From contig CATQHQ010000002.1 of NCBI GenBank assembly GCA_958296005.1, forward strand, positions 186,001-250,000: 64,000 nt of DNA, written 5' to 3'. This DNA comes from Longimicrobiales bacterium. Lineage in GTDB: Bacteria > Gemmatimonadota > Gemmatimonadetes > Longimicrobiales > Gaopeijiaceae. The notes beneath the pieces were generated by a model. It made no database searches and was not told the origin of the DNA. It saw only the letters and a list, made by a program, of their open reading frames with translations. The stretch's first letter is position 1; every line of letters begins with the position of its first letter. This document shows, one piece after another, positions 1 to 15,000 of the stretch. The position numbers were made by a program, and so were the translations under genes.

Positions 1-3000
1 GTGACCGTGAGCGGCACGCCGCAACTGGCGCTGGGAATCGGGACGGCGACCCGCCAGGCGGACTACGCCTCGGGCACGGGTACGGACAGCCTGACGTTCC
101 GCTACGCCGTAGTGGCGGCGGACAGCGACAACGACGGGCTCAGCGTCGGGGGGACCGCGCTGGGGTTGAACAGCGGGACGATCAACGATGTGAGCGATGG
201 GACGACGGCGGCGAGCCTGGGGCTGGGGACCAACGCGATCACGAACAGCTCCAGCCACAGGGTGGACGGCAGCCAGGGACCGCCGGGGGTGACGGGCGTG
301 GCGATCGGGTCCCCGGTCGTGGGCGACACGTTCGAGCGTGGCGAGACGATCGAGGTCACGGTGACGTTCAACAAGGCGGTGGACGTGAGCGGCACGCCGC
401 AGCTGGCGCTGGGGATCGGCTCGGCGACGCGGCAGGCGTCCTACGCCTCGGGCACTGGCACGGCGTCGCTGGTGTTCCGGTACACGGTTGCCTCGGGCGA
501 CGCGGACACGGACGGGCTCGGCATCGCGGCGAACGCGCTGTCGCTGAACAGCGGGACGATCGATGTGGCAAGCGGGACTACCGACGCGGTGCTGTCGCTG
601 CGGGCTCACTCGAGAAGAAACATACCTAGCCGCAAGGTGGCGGGCGGGACGTTCACGGCGTCGGCGGTGAGCGGCGTGGTGATCGCGAGCACTCCGGCGG
701 CCAGCAGCACATACAGTTCGAGCGAGCGCATCGAGGTGGCAGTGACGTTCACGCGGCCCGTGACCGTGAGCGGTGCGCCGCAGCTGGCGCTGGGAATTGG
801 CTCGGAGACCCGCCAAGCCGCCTACGCCTCGGGCACGGGAACGGACAGCTTGACGTTCCGGTACACGGTGCAGGTATCCGACCGCGACACGGACGGGCTC
901 AGCGTCGGGGCGACCGCACTGGGGCTGAACAGCGGGGCGATCAACGACGCTCGCGACGCGGCGGTTGCGGCGAGCCTGGGGCTGGGTACGAACGCGATCA
1001 CCAACGACGGGGACCACAGGGTGGACGGTGCCCAGGAGCCGCTGGGGGTGACGGGCGTGACCGTCGGTCTGCCCGAGGTGAGCAGCACGTTCGAGCGGGG
1101 CGAGCGGATCGAGGTCACGGTGACCTTCAACAGGGCGGTGGACGTGGACGGCACACCGCAGCTGGCGCTGGGGATCGGCGCGCAGACGCGGCAGGCGTCC
1201 TACGCCTCGGGCACGGGGACGGCATCGCTGGTGTTCCGCTACACGGTGGTGTCGGCGGATACGGACAACGACGGGCTCAGCATCGCGGCAAACGCGCTGT
1301 CGCTGAACAGTGGGACGATCGAGGTGGCTGGCGGGACCACCGACGCTCTGTTGGGTCTGGGCACGAACGCCATTGAGAACAGCGGGAGCCACAAGGTGGC
1401 GGGCGGGACGTTCACGGGGGCCGTGGCGAGCGGCGTGGCGATAACGAGCAGCCCGGGCAGCGGAAACACGTACGGGCAGGGCGAGCGGATCGAGGTGGCG
1501 GTGACGTTCACGCGGTCGGTGACCGTGAGCGGTATGCCGCAGCTGGCGCTTGGAATCGACTCGGCGACCCGCCAGGCTGCCTACGCCTCGGGCACGGGCA
1601 CGGACAGCCTGACCTTCCGGTACACGGTGCAGGCATCCGACCGCGACAGCGATGGGATCAGCGTCGGGGCGACCGCGCTGTCGCTGAACAGCGGGGCGAT
1701 CAACGATGCGCGCGACGCAATGGTGGCGGCGAGCCTAAGCACGAACGCGATCACGAACTCGACGAACCACAGGGTGAACGGCAGCGTGGCCACCGCCACC
1801 GTGAACTCGGTCTCCATCTCCAGCGCGCCGGCCAGCGGCGACACCTACAAGGCGGGCGAAACGATCAGCGTCCAGGTTGGGTTCAGCGCCTCCGTGACCG
1901 TGACGGGCACGCCGCAGCTGGCACTGGGCATCGGGAGCGCGACGCGGCAGGCCGCTTACGCCAGCGGGAGCGGAACCGGCACGCTGACGTTCAGCTACGA
2001 GGTGGCGGCCACCGACGAGGACAACAACGGGATCAGCGTTGTCTCATCGGCGTTGTTGCTCAACAACGGGACAATCAAGACCGCGACGTCGGCGAACGCC
2101 GCGCTGGGGCTGGGCAGTCACGCCGTCACCGACGCGAGCAGCCACAAGGTGGACGGCCCGGCCACGGCGCCCGTCGTTAACGCAGTGTCGATCGTCACGT
2201 CGCCCGCAAGCGGGAACACCTACGGCGCGGGCGAGACGATCTCCGTCCAAGTGGACTTCACTCTGCCGGTGACGGTGACCGGCACGCCCACGCTCGCGCT
2301 GGGGATCGGAACCAAGACGCCGACCGCCCGCTACTCCAGCGGCAGCGGCACTCGATCCCTCGTCTTCACCTACGTGACCAAGTCGACGGACGCCGACACC
2401 GACGGGATCAGCGTGCCGGCGACCGGCTTGGCGCTCTCCGGCGGCACCATGCAGAGCGGGGCGGGAGTCGATGCGGCGCGGGGCTTGGGCAGCCACGCCA
2501 TCTCCAATGCGCCAGCTCACAAAGTGGACGGGCGGGCGACCGTGCCTGCGGTGAGCGCGGTGTCGATCACGAGCTTGCCGCAAGCATCCAGCACGTACAA
2601 GGCGAATGAGATCATCTATGTTGATCTCCAGTTCACCATTCCGGTGCGGGTTACGGGCACGCCGGAGTTGGCGCTGACGATCGGAAGCGAGACTCGGCAG
2701 GCAGCGTATGCCTCGGGGACGGGCACCGCGTCGCTGACCTTCCGGTACACGGTGGTGGCGGACGACGAGGACACCGACGGGATCGAGATCGGGGCGAGCG
2801 CCCTCTCGGTGCGCAGCGGCGGGACGATCCGGAGCGAGGCGGGAACCCCCGCGGCACTGGGCTTGGGCAGTCACGCCATTTCCGCCGCATCGAGCCACAA
2901 GGTGAACGGAGGCAACCGTATCGACGCTCGGTTGGTCAAGCTCGCCTTCACGAGCCTCCCGGGAGTGGGAAACACCTACGGGCTGGGCGAGACGATTACC

Positions 3001-6000
3001 GCGACCGCGGAGTTCAACCTCCCCGTAAGGGTGACCGGAACCCCGGCGATATTGATTGACGTGGGAACGAACAGACGCAGGGCACTCTACACCGGCAGCT
3101 CCGGCACCGAGGTGCACGGCCTCCATGTGATGGCGCGTCGGTTGACGTTCAGCTACACGGTGACGGCCGACGACGAGGACACCAACGGGATCGGAGTCGA
3201 AGAAGGAGCGGTGTGGCGCACCTCAATCAACAGGATCGTTGACTCGGGAGGCGCCGACGCCGTCCTGGATGAGAACGTGTACAAGATCCCAGACGCGTCC
3301 AGCCACAGGGTGGACGGCAAGACCGACAACCGGGCGTCGTTCCCCTCGGTGTCGGCCGTCGACTTCAACAGCGCGCCCACCGTCTCGACCTACGGCTACA
3401 ACGCGGGCGAGACGATCTCCGCGCGGATATTCTTCACCAAGGACGTGACCGTGACGGGCACGCCGCAGCTGGCGCTGACGATCGGGCACGCGACGCGGCA
3501 AGCTGCATACGCGAGCGGCAGCGGGACCACCATCCTGACATTCCGGTACACGGTGCAGATATCCGACTACGACCGCGACGGGATCAGCATCGGGGTCAAT
3601 GCGCTGTCGCTCAACAGCGGCACGATCCGCATTGGAAGCGTTAACGCGGTGCTAGGCCTCGGCATCCACGCCATTTCCAACAGGGACTCCCAAAAGGTCA
3701 ACCGCACAAGGGAGCGGGCCTACGTGAACACAGTGTCGATCGTCACGTCGCCCGCCAGCGGGGACACGTACGGCGCGGGCGAGACCATTACGGTTCGAGT
3801 CGGCTTCCATATCCCCGTGTTGGTGACGGGTACGCCGCAGCTCAGGCTCGGCGTTGGCAGTTTGATCCGGCAAGCGGCCTACGCGGGCGGCAGCGGGACC
3901 GACGAATTGACGTTCGGCTACGTGGTTGCGGCTACCGACACAGACAACAACGGGATCAGCGTGAGGTCCGACGCGCTGGCATATACCAACCCCGAGATGA
4001 TTAAGGACGAGCTGGCGCTCGCCGCGGATTTGGGACTCGGCATCTACGCTGTTTCCAACGAGGACGGCCACAAGGTCAACGGTGCGGCGACGGTGCCCGC
4101 CGTCAACGCGGTGGCGGTCACCAGCTCGCCGGCCAGCGGGGACACCTACGGCGCGGGCGAGACGATCACGGTGACGGTGGGCTTCCAGATCCCGGTTACA
4201 GTCATGGGGACGCCGCAGCTGGCGCTGGGGATGGGCGCCGGGACCGTGCAAGCAGCCTACGCGAGCGGAAGCGACACCAAGAGCTTGACGTTCGAGTACG
4301 CGGTGTCCACGACAGACACGGACACGGACGGCATCAGCATAGGCGGGAGCGCGCTGGGGCTGAACGGCGGAACAGTCCAGAGCGGTGCCGGGACCGCCGC
4401 GGTGCTGGCGCTGGGTACGAACGCGATCACCGACGACGGGGATCACAAGGTGGACGGCAGCCTGGGGCCGCCGAGGGTAACGGGGGTGGCGATCGGCGCG
4501 CCGGCGGTGGGCGACACGTTCGAGCGGGGCGATACGATCGAGGCGACGGTGACGTTCAACAAGGCGGTGGACGTGAGCGGCACGCCGCAGCTGGCGCTGG
4601 GGATCGGCATGGCGACGCGGCAGGCGTCCTACGCCTCGGGCACGGGCACGGCGTCGCTGGTGTTCCGGTACACGGTGGTGCAGGCGGACGCGGACACGGA
4701 TGGGCTCAGCATCGCGGCGGACGCGCTGACGCTGAACAGCGGAACGATCGATGTGGCGGGCGGGACGACCAATGCGGTGCTGGGTCTGGGCGCGAATGCG
4801 ATTGAGAACAGCGGGAGCCACAAGGTGGCGGGCGGGACGTTGACGGCGGCGGCGGTGAGCAGCGCGGCGATAGCGAGCACTCCGGCGAGCGGCAGCACGT
4901 ACGGTCTGAGCGAGCAGATCGAGGTGCGGGTGACGTTCAACCGGGCGGTGACGGTGACGGGCACGCCGCAGCTGGCGCTGGGAGTCGGCACGGAGACGCG
5001 GCAGGCTGCCTATGCCTTGAGCCCGAGCACGGCGACGGTCCTGGTCTTCCGCTACACGGTGCAGGCGGCGGACCGCGACGCGGACGGAATCAGCGTCGGA
5101 GCGAGTGCGCTGGGGCTGAACAGCGGGACGATCAACGACGCGCGCGCCGGGGCGACGGCGGCGAGCCTCGGACTGGGCACGAACGCGATCGCGAACGACG
5201 GGGATCACAGGGTGGACGGCAGCCAGGGGCCGCCGGGGGTGACGGGGGTGGCGATCGGCGCGCCGACGGTGGGCGACACGTTCGAGCGTGGCGAGGCGAT
5301 CGAGGTGACGGTGACGTTCAACAAGGCGGTGGACGTGAGCGGCACGCCGCAGCTGGCGCTGGTGATCGGCACGGAGACGCGGCAGGCGTCCTACGCCTCG
5401 GGCACGGGCACGGCATCGCTGGTCTTCCGCTACACGGTGGTGTCGGGCGACGCGGACAACGACGGGCTCAGCGTCGGGGCGAACGCGCTGGGGTTGAACA
5501 GCGGGACGATCGATGTGGCGGGCGGGACGACCGATGCGCTGCTGGGACTGGGCGCGAACGCGATCGAGAACAGCGGGAGCCACAAGGTGGCGGGCGGGAC
5601 ATTCACGGCGGCGGCGGTGAGCGGCGCGTCGATTACGAGCAGCCCTTCGAGCGGCAGCACGTACGGTCCGAGCGAACAGATTGAGGTGGCGGTGACGTTC
5701 ACGCGGCCGGTGACGGTGAGCGGCGCGCCGCAGCTGGCGCTGGTGATCGGCACGGAGACGCGGCAGGCGAGCTACGCCTCGAGCTCCAGCACGGCGACGG
5801 TCCTGGCGTTCCGCTACGCCGTGATGGCGACGGACAGCGACGCGAACGGGCTCAGCGTCGGGGCGACCGCGCTGGGGTTGAACAGCGGAACGATCAACGA
5901 CGCACGCAGTGGGGGGGGTGCGGCGAGCCTCGGACTGGGGACGAACGCGATCGCGAACGACGGGGATCACAGGGTGGACGGCAGCCTGGGGCCGCCGGGG

Positions 6001-9000
6001 GTGACGGGGGTGGCGATCGGCGCGCCGGTGGTGGACGACACCTTCGAGCGGGGCGAGGCGATCGAGGCGACGGTGACGTTCAACAAGGCGGTGGACGTGG
6101 GCGGCACGCCGCAGTTGGCGCTCGGGATCGGCTCGGAGACGCAGCAGGCGAGCTACGCCTCGGGCACGGGCACGGCGTCGCTGGTGTTCCGCTACACGGT
6201 CGCCTCGGGCGACGCGGACCCGGACGGGATCAGCATCGCGGCGGACGCGCTGTCGCTGAACAGCGGGGAGATCGATGTAGCCGGCGGCACGTTGGATGCT
6301 CTGCTGGGGCTGGGTACGAACGCGATCGAGAACAGCGGGAGCCACAAGGTGGCGGGCGGGACGTTCACGGCGGCGGCGGTGAGCGGCGCGTCGATCGCGA
6401 GCAGCCCAGCGAGCGGCAGCACGTACGGTCCGAGCGAACAGATTGAGGTGGCGGTGACGTTCACGCGGCCGGTGACGGTGAGCGGCGCGCCGCAGCTGGC
6501 GCTGGTGATCGGCACGGAGACGCGGCAGGCGTCCTACGCCTCGAGCCCGAGCACGGCGACGGTGCTGGTGTTCCGCTACACGGTCGCCTCGGACGACGCG
6601 GACCCGGACGGAATCAGCGTCGGGGCGACTGCACTGACGCTGAACAGCGGGATGATCAACGACGCGCGCGCCGGGGCGACGGCGGCGAGCCTCGGACTGG
6701 GGACGAACGCGATCGCGAACGACGGGGACCACAAGGTGGACGGCAGCCAGGGGCCGCCGGGGGTGACGGGTGTGGCGATCGGCGCGCCGGCGGTGGGCGA
6801 CACGTTCGAGCGCGGCGATACGATCGAGGTGACGGTGACGTTCAACAAGGCGGTGGACGTGAGCGGCACGCCGCAACTGGTGCTGGGGATCGGCGCGGCG
6901 ACGCAGCAGGCGTCCTACGTCTCGGGCACGGGCACGGCGTCGCTTGTGTTCTGGTACACGGTCGCCTCGGGCGATGTGGACAACGACGGGCTCAGCATCG
7001 GGGCGGACGCGCTGGGGTTGAACAGCGGGACGATCGACGTGGCGGGCGGGACGTTGGACGCGCTGCTGGGTTTGGGCGCGAACGCGGTCGAGAACAGCTC
7101 CAGCCACAAGGTGGCGGGCGGGACGTTGACGGCGTCGGCGGTGAGCGGCGCGGCGATCGCGAGCACTCCTTCGAGCGGCAGCACGTACGGGCTGGGCGAG
7201 ACCATCGAGGTGGCGGTGACGTTCACGCGGCCGGTGACGGTGAACGGCGCGCCGCAGCTGGCGCTGGTGATCGGCACGGAGACGCGGCAGGCTTCGTACG
7301 CCTCCGGTTCGGGAACGGACAGCTTGACGTTCCGCTACGCGGTGCAGGCATCCGACAGGGACACGGACGGGCTCAGCGTCGGGGCGAGTGCGCTGACGCT
7401 GAACAGCGGAACGATCAACGACGCTCGCGACGCGGCGGTTGCGGCGAGCCTAGGGCTGGGGACGAACGCGATCACCAACGACGGGGATCACAAGGTGGAC
7501 GGCGCCCAGGGGCCGCCGGGGGTGACGGGCGTGGCGCTGAACTCGCCGGTCGTGGGCGACATCTACGAGCAGGGCGAGCGGATCGAGGTGACGGTGACGT
7601 TCAACAAGGCGGTGGACGTGGGCGGCACGCCGCAGCTGGCACTGGGGATCGGCACGGAGACGCGGCAGGCGTCCTACGTCTCGGGGACGGGCACGGCGTC
7701 GCTGGTGTTCCGGTACACGGTCGCCTCGGGCGACGCGGACAACGACGGGCTCAGCATCAGGGCGAACGCGCTGTCGCTGAACAGCGGGACGATCGACGTG
7801 GCGGGCGGGGCGTTGGACGCGCTGCTGGGACTGGGCGCGAACGCGATCGAGAACAGCGGGAGCCACAAGGTGGCGGGCGGGACGTTGACGGCGTCGGCGG
7901 CGAGCGGCGCGGCGGTAGCGAGCAGCCCGGCGAGCGGCAGCACGTACGGGCTGAGCGAGACCATCGAGGTGGCGGTGACGTTCACGCGGCCGGTGACGGT
8001 GAACGGCGCGCCGCAGCTGGCGCTGGTGATCGGCACGGAGACGCGGCAGGCTTCGTACGCCTCCGGTTCGGGAACGGACAGCCTGACGTTCCGCTACGCG
8101 GTGCAGGCATCCGACAGGGACACGGACGGGCTCAGCGTCGGGGCGAGTGCGCTGACGCTGAACAGCGGGTCGATCAACGACGCTCGCGACGCGGCGGTTG
8201 CGGCGACCCTTGGGCTGGGCGCGAATGCGATCACGAACGACGGGGACCACATGGTGGACGGCAGCCAGGGGCCGCCGGGGGTGACGGGCGTGGCGCTGAA
8301 CTCGCCGGTCGTGGGCGACATCTACGAGCGGGGCGAGCGGATCGAGGTGACGGTGACGTTCAACAAGGCGGTGGACGTGGGCGGCACGCCGCAGCTGGCG
8401 CTGGGGATCGGCGCGGCGACGCAGCAGGCATCCTACGTCTCGGGGACGGGCACGGCGTCGCTGGTGTTCCGGTACACGGTCGCCTCGGGCGACGTGGACA
8501 ACGACGGGCTCAGCATCGCGGCGAACGCGCTGGGGTTGAACAGCGGGACGATCGATGTGGCGGGCGGGACGTTGGACGCGCTGCTAGGACTGGGCGCAAA
8601 CGCGATCGAGAACAGCGGGAGCCACAAGGTGGCGGGCGGGACGTTCACGGCGGCGGCGGTGAGCGGCGCGGCGGTAGCGAGCAGCCCGGCGAGCGGCAGC
8701 ACGTACGGGCTGGGCGAGACCATTGAGGTGGCGGTGACGTTCACGCGGCCGGTGACGGTGAGCGGCGCGCCGCAGCTGGCGCTGGGGGTCGGCACGGAGA
8801 CGCGGCAGGCTTCGTACGCCTCCGGTTCGGGTACGGACAGCCTGACGTTCCGCTACGCGGTGCAGGCATCCGACAACGACACGGACGGGCTCAGCGTCGG
8901 GGCGACCGCGCTGGGGCTGAACAGCGGGACGATCAACGACGCGCGCAGTGGGGGGGGTGCGGCGAGCCTCGGACTGGGCGTGAACGCGATCGCGAACGAC

Positions 9001-12000
9001 GGGGACCACAAGGTGGACGGCAGCCAGGGGCCGCCGGGGGTGACGGGGGTGGCGATCGGCTCGCCGGTGGTGGGCGACACGTTCGAGCGCGGCGATACGA
9101 TCGAGGTGACGGTGACGTTCAACAAGGCGGTGGACGTGGGCGGCGCGCCGCAGCTGGCGCTGGGGATCGGTTCGGCGACGCGGCAGGCGTCCTACGCCTC
9201 GGGCACGGGCACGGCGTCGCTGGTGTTCCGCTACCCGGTCGCCTCGGGCGACGCGGACCCGGACGGGCTCAGCATCGGGGCGGACGCGCTGGGGCTGAAC
9301 AGCGGGACGATCGACGTGGCGGGCGGGACGACCGATGCGCTGCTGGGACTGGGCGCGAACGCGATTGAGAACAGCGGGAGCCACAAGGTGGCGGGCGGGA
9401 CGTTCACGGCGTCGGCGGTGAGCGGCGCGGCGATCGCGAGCAGCCCGGCGAGCGGCAGCACGTACGGTCTGGGCGAGCAGATCGAGGTGCGGGTGACGTT
9501 CAACCGGGCGGTGACGGTGGGCGGCGCGCCGCAGCTGGCGCTGGTGATCGGCACGGAGACGCGGCAGGCGAGCTACGCCTCCGGCTCGAGCACGGCGACG
9601 GTCCTGGCGTTCCAGTACGCCGTGATGGCGACGGACAGCGACGCGAACGGGCTCAGCGTCGCGGCGGACGCGCTGGGACTGAACAGCGGAACGATCAACG
9701 ACGCGCGCAGTGGGGGGGGTGCGGCGAGCCTCGGACTGGGGACGAATGCGATCGCGAACGACGGGGACCACAGGGTGGACGGCAGCCAGGGGCCGCCGGG
9801 GGTGACGGGCGTGGCGATCGGCTCGCCGGTGGTGGGCGACACGTTCGAGCGCGGCGATACGATCGAGGTGACGGTGACGTTCAACAAGGCGGTGGACGTG
9901 AGCGGCACGCCGCAGCTGGCGCTGGTGATCGGTTCGGCGACGCGGCAGGCGTCCTACACCTCGGGGACGGGCACGGCGTCGCTGGTGTTCCGCTACACGG
10001 TGGTGTCGGGCGACGCGGACACGGACGGGCTGAGCATCGGGGCGGACGCGCTGGGGCTGAACAGCGGGACGATCGATGTGGCGGGTGGGACGACCGATGC
10101 GCTGCTGGGACTGGGCGCGAACGCGATCGAGAACAGCGGGAGCCACAAGGTGGCGGGCGGGACGTTCACGGCGGCGGCGGCGAGCGGCGCGGCGATCGCG
10201 AGCACTCCTTCGAGCGGCAGCACGTACGGGCTGGGCGAGACCATCGAGGTGGCGGTGACGTTCACGCGGCCGGTGACGGTGAACGGCGCGCCGCAGCTGG
10301 CGCTGGTGATCGGCACGGAGACGCGGCAGGCTTCGTACGCCTCCGGTTCGGGAACGGACAGCTTGACGTTCCGCTATGCGGTGCAGGCATCCGACAGGGA
10401 CACGGACGGGCTCAGCGTCGCGGCGACCGCGCTGACGCTGAACAGCGGAACGATCAACGACGCTCGCGACGCGGCGGTTGCGGCGAGCCTGGGGCTGGGC
10501 ACGAACGCGATCACCAACGACGGGGATCACATGGTGGACGGCGCCCAGGGGCCGCCGGGGGTGACGGGCGTGGCGCTGAACTCGCCGGTGGTGGGCGACA
10601 CGTTCGAGCGGGGCGATACGATCGAGGTCACCGTGACGTTCAACAAGGCGGTGGACGTGGGCGGCACGCCGCAGCTGGCGCTGGGGATCAGTTCGGGGAC
10701 GCGGCAGGCGTCCTACGCCTCGGGCACGGGCACGGCGTCGCTGGTGTTCCGCTACCCGGTGGTGTCGGGCGACACGGACGCGGACGGGCTCAGCATCGGG
10801 GCGGACGCGCTGGGGCTGAACAGCGGGACGATCGACGTGGCGGGCGGGACGACCGATGCGCTGCTGGGACTGGGCGCGAACGCGATCGAGAACAGCGGGA
10901 GCCACAAGGTGGCGGGCGGGACGTTGACGGCGGCGGCGGTGAGCGGCGCGGCGATTACGAGCAGCCCGGCGAGCGGCAGCACGTACGGTCTGAGCGAGCA
11001 GATCGAGGTGCGGGTGACGTTCAACCGGGCGGTGACGGTGAGCGGCGCGCCGCAGCTGGCGCTGGTGATCGGCACGGAGACGCGGCAGGCGAGCTACGCC
11101 TCGAGCTCGAGCACGGCGACGGTCCTGGCGTTCCGCTACGCCGTGATGGCGGCGGACAGCGACGCGAACGGGCTCAGCGTCGCGGCGGACGCGCTGGGAC
11201 TGAACAGCGGAACGATCGACGACGCGCGCAGTGGGGGGGGTGCGGCGAGCCTCGGATTGGGGACGAACGCGATCGTCAACGACGGGGACCACAAGGTGGA
11301 CGGCAGCCAGGGGCCGCCGGGGGTGACGGGGGTGGCGATCGGCTCGCCGGTGGTGGGCGACACGTTCGAGCGTGGCGATACGATCGAGGTGACGGTGACG
11401 TTCAACAAGGCGGTGGACGTGAGCGGCACGCCGCAGCTGGGGCTGGGGATCGGTTCGGCGACGCGGCAGGCGTCCTACGTCTCGGGCACGGGCACGGCGT
11501 CGCTGGTGTTCCGTTACACGGTCGCCTCGGGCGACGTGGACAACGACGGGCTCAGTATCGCGGCGGACGCGCTGGGGTTGAACAGCGGGACGATCGATGT
11601 GGCGGGCGGGGCGTTGGACGCGCTGCTGGGACTGGGCGCGAACGCGATCGAGAACAGCGGGAGCCACAAGGTGGCGGGCGGGACGTTGACGGCGGCGGCG
11701 GCGAGCGGCGCGGCGATAGCGAGCACTCCTTCGAGCGGCAGCACGTACGGGCTGGGCGAGACCATCGAGGTGGCGGTGACGTTCAACCGGGCGGTGACGG
11801 TGAACGGCGCGCCGCAGCTGGCGCTGGGGATCGGCACGGAGACGCGGCAGGCGTCCTACGCCTCCGGTTCGGGAACGGACAGCTTGACGTTCCGCTACGC
11901 GGTGCAGGCATCCGACAGGGACACGGACGGGCTCAGCGTCGGGGCGAGTGCGCTGACGCTGAACAGCGGGTCGATCAACGACGCTCGCGACGCGGCGGTT

Positions 12001-15000
12001 GCGGCGACCCTTGGGCTGGGCGCGAACGCGATCACGAACGACGGGGACCACAGGGTGGACGGCAGCCAGGGGCCGCCGGGCGTGACGGGCGTGGCGCTGA
12101 ACTCGCCGGTCGTGGGCGACATCTACGAGCGGGGCGAGGCGATCGAGGTGACGGTGACGTTCAACAAGGCGGTGGACGTGGGCGGCACGCCGCAGCTGGC
12201 GCTGGGGATCGGCGCGCAGACGCGGCAGGCGTCCTACGTCTCGGGCACGGGCACGGCGTCGCTAGTGTTCCGCTACACGGTCGCCTCGGGCGACGCGGAC
12301 AACGACGGGCTCAGCATCGCGGCGAACGCGCTGACGCTGAACAGCGGGACGATCGACGTGGCGGGCGGGGCGTTGGACGCGCTGCTGGGACTGGGCGCGA
12401 ACGCGATCGAGAACAGCGGGAGCCACAAGGTGGCGGGCGGGACGTTGACGGCGGCGGCGGTGAGCGGCGCGGCGGTAGCGAGCAGCCCGGCGAGCGGCAG
12501 CACGTACGGGCTGAGCGAGACCATCGAGGTGGCGGTGACGTTCACGCGGGCGGTGACGGTGAACGGCACGCCGCAGCTGGCGCTGGGGGTCGGCACGGAG
12601 ACGCGGCAGGCTTCGTACGCCTCCGGTTCGGGGACGGACAGCCTGACGTTCCGCTACGCGGTGCAGGCATCCGACAGGGACACGGACGGGCTCAGCGTCG
12701 CGGCGACCGCGCTGACGCTGAACAGCGGGTCGATCAACGACGCTCGCGACGCAGCGGTTGCGGCGAGCCTCGGGCTGGGCACGAACGCGATCACCGACGA
12801 CGGGGATCACAAGGTGGATGGCAGCCAGGGGCCGCCGGGGGTGATGGGCGTGGCGCTCAACTCGCCGGTCGTGGGCGACATCTACGAGCGGGGCGAGACG
12901 ATTGAGGTGACGGTGACATTCAACAAGGCGGTGGACGTGGGCGGCACGCCGCAACTGGCGCTGGGGATCGGCGCAGCGACGCAGCAGGCGTCCTACGTCT
13001 CGGGCACGGGCACGGCGTCGCTTGTGTTCCGCTACACGGTTGCCTCGGGCGACGTGGACAACGACGGGCTCAGCATCGCGGCGAACGCGCTGTCGCTGAA
13101 CAGCGGGACGATCGATGTGGCGGGCGGGACGTTGGACGCGCTGCTGGGACTGGGCGCGAACGCGGTCGAGAACAGCGGGAGCCACAAGGTGGCGGGCGGG
13201 ACGTTGACGGCGGCGGTGGTGAGCGGCGCGGCGGTAGCGAGCACTCCTTCGAGCGGCAGCACGTACGGGCTGGGCGAGACCATCGAGGTGGCGGTGACGT
13301 TCACGCGGCCGGTGACGGTGAGCGGCCCACCGCAGCTGGCGCTGGGGGTCGGCACGGAGACGCGGCAGGCTTCGTACGCCTCCGGTTCGGGGACGGACAG
13401 CCTGACGTTCCGCTACGCGGTGCAGGCATCCGACAACGACACGGACGGGCTCAGCATCGGGGCGACCGCGCTGGGGCTGAACAGCGGAACGATCGACGAC
13501 GCGCGCAGTGGGGGGGGTGCGGCGAGCCTCGGACTGGGCACGAACGCGATCGTCAACGACGGGGACCACAAGGTGGACGGCAGCCAGGGGCCGCCGGGGG
13601 TGACGGGGGTGGCGATCGGCTCGCCGGTGGTGGGCGACACGTTCGAGCGTGGCGATACGATCGAGGTCACCGTGACGTTCAACAAGGCGGTGGATGTGGG
13701 CGGCACGCCGCAGCTGGGGTTGGGGATCGGCACGGCGACGCGGCAGGCGTCCTACGCCTCCGGGACGGGCACGGCGTCGCTGGTGTTCCGCTACACGGTG
13801 GTGCAGACGGATGCGGATACGGACGGGCTCAGCATCGGGGCGGACGCGCTGGGGCTGAACAGCGGGACGATCGACGTGGCGGGCGGGACGACCGATGCGC
13901 TGCTGGGACTGGGTGCGAACGCGATCGAGAACAGCACTGGACACAAGGTGGCGGGCGGGACGTTGACGGCGGCGGCGGCGAGCGGCGCGGCGATCGCGAG
14001 CAGCCCGGCGAGCGGCAGCACGTACGGACTGGGCGAGCAGATCGAGGTACGGGTGACGTTCAACCGGGCGGTGACGGTGGGCGGCGCGCCGCAGCTGGCG
14101 CTGGGGATCGGCACGGAGACGCGGCAGGCGAGCTACGCCTCGGGCTCGAGCACGGCGACGGTCCTGGCGTTCCAGTACGCCGTGATGGCGACGGACAGCG
14201 ACGCGAACGGGCTCAGCGTCGAGGCGGGTGCGCTGACGCTGAACAGTGGAACGATCAACGACGCGCGCAGTGGGGGGGGTGCGGCGAGCCTCGGACTGGG
14301 GACGAACGCGATCGTCAACGACGGGGACCACAAGGTGGACGGCGCGCAGGGGCCGCCGGGGGTGACGGGGGTGGCGATCGGCGCGCCGGTGGTGGGCGAC
14401 ACGTTCGAGCGTGGCGAGGCGATCGAGGTGACGGTGACGTTCAACAAGGCGGTGGACGTGGGCGGCACGCCGCAGCTGGCGCTGGGGATCGGCACGGCGA
14501 CGCGGCAGGCGTCCTACGCCTCCGGGACGGGCACGGCGTCGCTGGTGTTCCGCTACACGGTGGTGCAGACGGATGCGGATACGGACGGGCTCAGCATCGC
14601 GGCGGACGCGCTGGGGCTGAACAGCGGGACGATCGACGTGGCGGGCGGGACGTTGGACGCGCTGCTGGGACTGGGCGCGAACGCGATCGAGAACAGCACT
14701 GGACACAAGGTGGCGGGCGGGACGTTGACGGCGGCGGCGGTGAGCGGCGCGGCGATCGCGAGCAGCCCAGCGAGCGGCAGCACGTACGGTCTGAGCGAGC
14801 AGATCGAGGTGCGGGTGACGTTCAACCGGGCGGTGACGGTGATCGGCGCGCCGCAGCTGGCGCTGGTGATCGGCACGGAGACGCGGCAGGCGAGCTACGC
14901 CTCGAGCTCGAGCACGGCGACGGTCCTGGCGTTCCGCTACGCCGTGATGGCGGCGGACAGCGACGCGAACGGGCTCAGCGTCGCGGCGGACGCGCTGGGA